DNA from: Clostridiales bacterium
Lineage (GTDB): Bacteria; Bacillota; Clostridia; Christensenellales; Aristaeellaceae
Direction of reading: 5' to 3'
NCBI GenBank assembly: GCA_024684375.1
Contig: JAIKWZ010000019.1
Coordinates: 62,001-126,000 of the forward strand
Length of the DNA stretch: 64,000 nt
Part shown: one piece after another, positions 59,581-64,000 of the stretch
Position numbering within the stretch: position 1 is the first letter of the stretch
How the letters are laid out: each line of letters opens with the position of its first letter
Position numbers and translations under genes: made by a program
Notes under the pieces: model-generated
The model's database searches: none
Told to the model about the DNA's origin: nothing
Seen by the model: the letters and a program-made list of their open reading frames with translations, nothing else

Positions 59581-60120
59581 ATGACGCTTGGATATATGCC
59601 CATGCCGGACGGTTTCAGATACAGGCAGATCGCACTTAAGGGGCGTCCCGTGCACGCGAAGTGGGACTCCTTTTCCCTCAGGCATCCTCCCATGTCGGTT
59701 TCCAGATGGGCCAAGATCTTCAGCCCCTTCGACGCGCTCAGGGGTTTCAGCGAGGCTATCTCATCACGGGAAACAGAGTATACGGCGCGAATCGAACCCG
59801 ATGACGACCGGGCAAACGAGCTTTCAAGACGGCTCGGCATCCTAAGAGAGCTTTCCCTTAACAGGCGGAATGCCGGCCTTGACCGTATCTCCGTCACCGT
59901 CAGATACTTTGTTCCCTGCGCGGATAAAGAACACCCCGCTTTCGGAAACGCCGGCACGTATGAGACCGTCACAGGCGCAGTGCTGCGGACGGATACCGAA
60001 AGCGAACGTACCCTGTCGCTTCAGACCCCGCGCGGGACAGCGGTCATAAACCTCGACGGCATTCTTTCAATCACCGCGAAACCGGACATTTTCTCATCCT
60101 GCCTGATAAATCGCCCCTGA
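59581..60120 (+). CDS. YolD-like protein, long form
   Basis: 179 residues, ATG after AAAGGAG. The YolD pattern appears as MSVSRWAKIFSPFDALRGFSEAISSRE (residues 38-64), matching the RAKIFAPFxALxGYEEAL core of the family. YolD proteins are normally about 100-150 residues and lie next to UvrX/UmuC polymerases; their role is unknown but thought to assist or restrain the polymerase. Here an extra N-terminal 37 residues and a long C-terminal region (a beta-rich VTVRYFVPC..., ending in TPRGTAVINLDGI) are added. Confidence 0.75.
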   Translation: MTLGYMPMPDGFRYRQIALKGRPVHAKWDSFSLRHPPMSVSRWAKIFSPFDALRGFSEAISSRETEYTARIEPDDDRANELSRRLGILRELSLNRRNAGLDRISVTVRYFVPCADKEHPAFGNAGTYETVTGAVLRTDTESERTLSLQTPRGTAVINLDGILSITAKPDIFSSCLINRP

Positions 60121-60134
60121 TCGGAGAAATCATC

Positions 60135-60776
60135 ATGTGCTGCCGCTATTTTGTTGAACTGTCCCCTGAGCTCAGGCCTATCATAGAGGAAGCAAACCGC
60201 TCTCCCCTGACCGAAAAGCTCGTGAACAAACTCGGCCGCCCGCTGGTCACGCATGGCGAAGTCTGCCCCGCCGACCTCGCGCCCGTCATAGCGCCCGACA
60301 GAACCGGCGCGCGCGCGGTCTTTCCTATGGTTTGGGGTTTCTCCCTTCCCCGCTCCTCCTCCCCTCTTGTAAACGCCAGGGCAGAGACCGCCTCCGATAA
60401 GCCCTCGTTCCGGGAAAGCTGGAGACGCCGCCGCTGTATTGTCCCCGCGTCGTATTACTTCGAGTGGGAGCACATTATTAACCGTGCTACGGGCAAAACC
60501 GAAACCGGAGACAGGTATATCATCCAGCCTAAAGGTTCACGCGTGGCATGGCTGGCCGGGCTTTACCGCATTGAAGAAAGAGCCGGGATCCAGGTCCCCG
60601 TATTTACGGTCCTCACGCGTGAACCCGGGAGCGGGATACGCTTCATACATGACCGCATGCCTGTCATTCTTCCGAACGAGCAGATAGATCCGTGGATCGA
60701 TCCGGACGGAAACCCGGAGGAAACCGTAAAGTCCGCGCTGACCGAAATGGTTTATGAAATGGACTTGTCAGTATAA
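60135..60776 (+). CDS. SRAP domain protein (HMCES/YedK family)
   Basis: 213 residues. All active-site residues of the SOS-response-associated peptidase family are present: C2 (MCCRYF, exposed after Met removal), N80 in VNARAE, E110 in PASYYFEWE and H172 in FIHDRMPVIL. The protein forms a thiazolidine crosslink with abasic sites in single-stranded DNA and so shields them from error-prone processing. It is the last gene of the cassette, 14 bases after the YolD-like gene, which places abasic-site protection and translesion synthesis under one repressor. Confidence 0.93.
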   Translation: MCCRYFVELSPELRPIIEEANRSPLTEKLVNKLGRPLVTHGEVCPADLAPVIAPDRTGARAVFPMVWGFSLPRSSSPLVNARAETASDKPSFRESWRRRRCIVPASYYFEWEHIINRATGKTETGDRYIIQPKGSRVAWLAGLYRIEERAGIQVPVFTVLTREPGSGIRFIHDRMPVILPNEQIDPWIDPDGNPEETVKSALTEMVYEMDLSV

Positions 60777-61145
60777 AAAACGCGAGCTTTTTCTTCGCAG
60801 CGGAGTCTGTCGCTTTGCCATGTAAGCGCATATTTCCTTTTCGTCCGACCATGCCCTGAGCAGATCGGCGGCAAACGGAAGGTGCAGGCGCGTTCTTTCT
60901 CCCGGAAGCATCGATATTTCGATTTGCGCTTTTTTAGGTGATACAGCCCCTTTTCAGGGTGGGATGCTCAGTAATGCATCCCGCGCGGACGTGAACCATG
61001 CATGCAGCCTGATCTCCCTCGCATGCGCCGCCCCGACAGTTTCCGAAAGCAGGCCGCGCCTGTCCGTGCAGTGTTTGTTTATCTAAAAAACGTTTAGTAT
61101 TAACGTATTTTTATACGCAACTCTTAATATGTTGAAACGCAGGGT
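60777..61145. other. Intergenic region between SRAP and proB
   Basis: No gene is supported. A perfect hairpin GGGATGC / GCATCCC lies at 60961-60982, without a T-run. The last 60 bases before the proB promoter are AT-rich. Confidence 0.55.
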
Positions 61146-61174
61146 TTGAAATTGCCTGTTATCTGTGATATTAT
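61146..61174 (+). promoter_or_regulatory. proBA promoter
   Basis: TTGAAA (61146-61151), 17-base spacer, TATTAT (61169-61174); an overlapping TTGCCT/TATAAT pair shifted by a few bases is also possible. Confidence 0.65.
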
Positions 61175-61205
61175 ATAATAAAGCTCTTAAAAGGAGTATA
61201 GTTTC

Positions 61206-61979
61206 ATGCGCATCGTAGTCAAAGTCGGAACCTCTACGCTCACCCACGCCACGGGACGCATCCGCATTCGTCACGTGGAGGGGCTGTGCAAGGTCCTGAG
61301 CGATATAAGGAACGCCGGTCACGAGCTTGTTATGGTCTCATCGGGAGCCATAGGCATGGGCGTAGGCAAAATGAACCTGCAGCAGCGGCCGGATGACATG
61401 CCGTCCAAGCAAGCCATGGCCGCCATCGGTCAGTGTGAACTCATGTACTTTTACGACCGGCTTTTTTCTGAATACAGCCACGTGGTCGCCCAGCTCCTGC
61501 TTACCGGCGAAGACCTTCGTGAGGAAAAACGGCGCACGAACTTCATAAACACCATTTTCCGTCTGCTGGAGCTCGACGCCATCCCGATCATCAACGAAAA
61601 CGATACCGTCGCCACAGAGGAAGTCTTCGTAGGCGACAACGATACGCTCGGCGCGTTGGTCGCCGAGAGTATTCAGGCTGATTTGCTTGTAATTCTTTCG
61701 GATATCGACGGCCTTTATTCCGCGGATCCGCGTATTGATCCCACCGCGGAACTCATCCCCGTCGTCCGTGAGCTGAATCCGGATATCCTCGCTTTTGCAG
61801 GCGGAAAAGGCTCTTCTCTTGCTACCGGCGGCATGGCTACCAAGCTTAACGCCGCCTCGATCTGCATGAAGGCGGGCACTGACATGATCATAGTAAACGG
61901 CGCACATCCGGAGATACTCTACAGGGTCATTGACGGCGAGCCCGTAGGAACTCGTTTTATAGGCAGGAAACCAGAATGA
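61206..61979 (+). CDS. proB: Glutamate 5-kinase without PUA domain
   Basis: 257 residues, amino acid kinase fold only: VKVGTSTLTH at the start, SSGAIGMG, NENDTVATEE, VGDNDTLGALVAE, LSDIDGLYSADP and GGMATKLNAA. The C-terminal PUA domain found in E. coli ProB (367 residues) is absent, as in a number of Bacillota enzymes. First committed step of proline synthesis; proline feedback binds the kinase core. Overlaps proA by four bases. Confidence 0.94.
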   Translation: MRIVVKVGTSTLTHATGRIRIRHVEGLCKVLSDIRNAGHELVMVSSGAIGMGVGKMNLQQRPDDMPSKQAMAAIGQCELMYFYDRLFSEYSHVVAQLLLTGEDLREEKRRTNFINTIFRLLELDAIPIINENDTVATEEVFVGDNDTLGALVAESIQADLLVILSDIDGLYSADPRIDPTAELIPVVRELNPDILAFAGGKGSSLATGGMATKLNAASICMKAGTDMIIVNGAHPEILYRVIDGEPVGTRFIGRKPE

Positions 61980-63235
61980 GACAGACTTCCGACATAATTC
62001 GAGCCGCAAAAGCTGCCGCGCCCGTGCTCGCCGCCGCGTCTTCCGGGCAGAAAAACCTTGCCCTTGAGAAGATCGCCCTGCGTCTGCTGAGTGAGCAGGA
62101 GAACATTCTCCGCGCAAACAAAGCGGATATTGAAGCGTCCCGCGACCGGCTCGGCCAGGTAATGATCGATCGATTGAGCCTTAACCCCCAACGCATCGCG
62201 TCAATGGCTCAGGGCATCCGGGAAGTAGCAGGCCTGCCTGACCCGGTGGGAAAGGTCCTCGCGCGCGTAGAGCGGCCAAACGGCCTTATAATCGAAAAGA
62301 TCTCCTTCCCTTTGGGCGTCATCGCCATCATCTATGAAAGCCGCTCGAACGTCACCTCAGACGCGGCCGCTCTCGCGCTAAAGTCCGGCAATGCCTCTGT
62401 CCTGCGCGGCGGCAAGGAAGCTTTCCGCTCCAATTCCGCTATCGCGGATGCCATTCATCTGGGTCTGGCAGACGCGGGTCTCCCTCCAGAGCTTGTCGGT
62501 TTCGTAGAGGACACCGACCGCGCCGGCGCGCGCGAGCTCATGACTGCCTCCGGTCTTATAGACTTGCTGATTCCCCGCGGCGGAGCGGGTCTCATCCGCA
62601 GCTGTCTGGAGAACGCTACCGTTCCCTGCATCGAGACCGGCACCGGCATCTGCCATATCTATGTCGACGCCTCCGCCGATCAGGCTAAGGCTCTTAACAT
62701 CATAGAAAACGCCAAGACCAGCCGTCCCTCAGTCTGCAACGCCGAGGAAGTCCTGCTGGTAAACCGTTTGATAGCTTCCGAGTTCCTGCCCCTTTTGCGC
62801 CTGCGTCTTTGCGAAGACCGCGTTAAGCGCGGCCTCACGCCCGTGGAGCTCCGTCTCGACGCTGAAGCCGCGACGATTATTCCCGGCACGGCGGCGGGCG
62901 AAAAGGACTTTGACACCGAATTCCTCGATTATATCCTTGCGGTAAAAATCGTCGGCGACGTGGATGAAGCCATCTCCCACATTGCCCTCCACTCCACCGG
63001 TCACAGCGACGCAATTGTCACGCGGGATCCTTCCGCGGCCGAACGTTTCACACGTCTGATAGACTCCGCTGCGGTTTATGTCAATGCCTCAACCCGTTTT
63101 ACAGACGGCGGGGAGTTCGGCCTGGGCTGCGAGATGGGCATTTCCACCCAGAAACTGCACGCCCGCGGCCCCATGGGCCTTCAGGAGCTCAATACCTATA
63201 AGTACGTCATCCGCGGCGACGGCCAGATACGCTGA
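61976..63235 (+). CDS. proA: Gamma-glutamyl phosphate reductase
   Basis: 419 residues, aldehyde dehydrogenase fold. Reduces gamma-glutamyl phosphate to the semialdehyde with NADPH. Seen: PLGVIAIIYESRSNVTSDAAALALKSGNA, the catalytic cysteine in RPSVCNAEEVLLV (about residue 254), DASTRFTDGGEFGLG near the end and the GLQELNTYKY terminus. Normal length. Coupled to proB. Confidence 0.95.
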   Translation: MRQTSDIIRAAKAAAPVLAAASSGQKNLALEKIALRLLSEQENILRANKADIEASRDRLGQVMIDRLSLNPQRIASMAQGIREVAGLPDPVGKVLARVERPNGLIIEKISFPLGVIAIIYESRSNVTSDAAALALKSGNASVLRGGKEAFRSNSAIADAIHLGLADAGLPPELVGFVEDTDRAGARELMTASGLIDLLIPRGGAGLIRSCLENATVPCIETGTGICHIYVDASADQAKALNIIENAKTSRPSVCNAEEVLLVNRLIASEFLPLLRLRLCEDRVKRGLTPVELRLDAEAATIIPGTAAGEKDFDTEFLDYILAVKIVGDVDEAISHIALHSTGHSDAIVTRDPSAAERFTRLIDSAAVYVNASTRFTDGGEFGLGCEMGISTQKLHARGPMGLQELNTYKYVIRGDGQIR

Positions 63236-63315
63236 CCGCCTGCGTCCTAAAGCTGACGCCGTCCCCGGCCGATCGAAAATACCGTCTCACACAATATACG
63301 AAAGGTTTAAGTGCC

Positions 63316-64000
63316 ATGCAGAACAGTGCGGAAAACACTTTAAAAAATAATAATGCTGCCTCCCCTAAAGGCATCCGAAAAACAAACAGGATGCTTTTAT
63401 GGGTTTACGATATACTGGTGCTGATCGTTGTCTGGCTTTTTGTGCTTGTGCTTCACCCGTCATCATCGGAACCTTTCCCGACAGGCAGCCTGTTTCTGTG
63501 CCTGATAGTTGCGTCTGTCCTGTACAGTGCGTCAAGGTTCTTCTTCAACGTTTATAAACAGATTTTGAGATACGGCTCCGTCAGCGCTTACGCGAGGGAA
63601 ATCGCTGCCACCGTATCGGCGAGCGCCGTATATGTTCTTATCAGCAGGCTGTTTAGCGGGATCCCTTTTATATCCACGCTGTCGTTCTGCGGGTTTTATG
63701 TCGGCTTATGCCTGTTGTTCCGCATAGCGTATTTTTACATTTACCGTTTTGCCCAGCAGGACACGCCCTTCTGCCGTAAGCTAAAGCTGTTCATCACGTA
63801 CTTCGGAATGGTGGATTTTGATTCCGGCAACGAAGGCGGCGTAATGCGGCTGGTGCTGGAGCCGAGTATAATCAACCAATCCCCTATCAACGATATCCAG
63901 AACGTTGTGGAGAAATTCGCGATACGCGGCGATGTAACGGCTATCACGCAGATAAACACCGGCTATATAAACCGCACGTACCGTGTCGAAACGATATCGG
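63316..64000 (+). CDS. Membrane protein fused to an APH-type kinase (partial)
   Basis: 228 codons to the window end, ATG at 63316 (a weak AAAGG site precedes it). About 30 polar residues are followed by four membrane spans (roughly 33-48, 55-70, 95-112 and 118-137) with a VYKQILRYGSVSAYAREI loop that recalls the N-terminal membrane region of CapD/FlaA1-type sugar-nucleotide enzymes. After a linker, QNVVEKFAIRGDVTAITQINTGYINRTYRVET is the start of an aminoglycoside-phosphotransferase/N-acetylhexosamine kinase fold (nucleotide loop NTGYINRTY). The catalytic part lies beyond the window. The fusion is read directly from one open frame; substrate is unknown. Confidence 0.65.
   Translation, partial: MQNSAENTLKNNNAASPKGIRKTNRMLLWVYDILVLIVVWLFVLVLHPSSSEPFPTGSLFLCLIVASVLYSASRFFFNVYKQILRYGSVSAYAREIAATVSASAVYVLISRLFSGIPFISTLSFCGFYVGLCLLFRIAYFYIYRFAQQDTPFCRKLKLFITYFGMVDFDSGNEGGVMRLVLEPSIINQSPINDIQNVVEKFAIRGDVTAITQINTGYINRTYRVETIS

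Noticed and set aside
1-64000. tRNA, rRNA, CRISPR or transposase genes
   Set aside because: I looked for T-loop consensus, regular spacer arrays and transposase motifs and found none that held up; a short GGTTCGAAAT near 9000 does not fold into a tRNA.

Overview
The window reads as chromosomal DNA of a GC-rich member of the Bacillota, class Clostridia, most likely an uncultured gut-type lineage (Christensenellales or Oscillospirales are guesses from gene style, not proven). The grounds are a T-box leader, Shine-Dalgarno sites of the AGGAGG type, the single-chain glycyl-tRNA synthetase, small Clostridia families (DUF951, DUF4298), a SpoIID-domain protein, M42 peptidases and many secreted proteins with bacterial Ig-like, MBG and BspA-type repeats. 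I see no CRISPR array, insertion sequence, rRNA or tRNA gene.

Layout. 1-7.8 kb, minus strand: an ABC exporter cut by the window edge, an M1-peptidase-like protein that has lost its zinc histidines, a 41-residue membrane protein, an active signal peptidase I beside a catalytically dead copy, a DUF951 protein, an orphan DNA methyltransferase and a secreted C39-like peptidase. 7.9-9 kb, plus: mnmA. 9-16.7 kb, minus: HAD hydrolase, GNAT acetyltransferase, GH31 alpha-xylosidase, and a MarR regulator with a heterodimeric ABC exporter under a self-operator-like promoter. 16.7-29.1 kb, minus: ROK-like kinase with nagA (amino-sugar use), a Big2 surface protein, glyQS, a sugar isomerase, parC, parE and a Gfo/Idh oxidoreductase. 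A divergent promoter pair at 29.1 kb starts upp, a phosphohexomutase, a SpoIID/SH3 protein and a secreted caspase-like protease on the plus strand.

34-45 kb mixes two paralogous small membrane proteins that both lie beside copies of one dispersed repeat, a DUF4298 protein, a YcaQ-type glycosylase, three consecutive M42 aminopeptidases, rplM-rpsI, and an acyl-CoA synthetase fused to an XRE-cupin module and controlled by a T-box whose specifier looks like AUC (Ile). 45-47.5 kb: a GMP synthetase with a degenerate glutaminase domain, then an AT-rich methyltransferase next to the broken tail of a sialidase-like gene. 47.6-56.3 kb is one gene for a 2909-residue secreted FecR/MBG protein with a repetitive acidic tail.

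57-60.8 kb is a compact SOS-type cassette: LexA-like repressor, Y-family polymerase, YolD-like protein and SRAP (HMCES/YedK) protein, behind a promoter that carries a repeated inverted-repeat operator. proB and proA follow, and the window ends inside a gene that joins a CapD-like membrane region to an aminoglycoside-phosphotransferase-type kinase fold.

The strongest leads are the SOS cassette with its operator pair, the Ile-type T-box acyl-CoA synthetase, the membrane-kinase fusion, the giant FecR/MBG protein, and a recurring theme of enzymes kept without catalytic residues (signal peptidase, M1 peptidase, GMP synthetase glutaminase).
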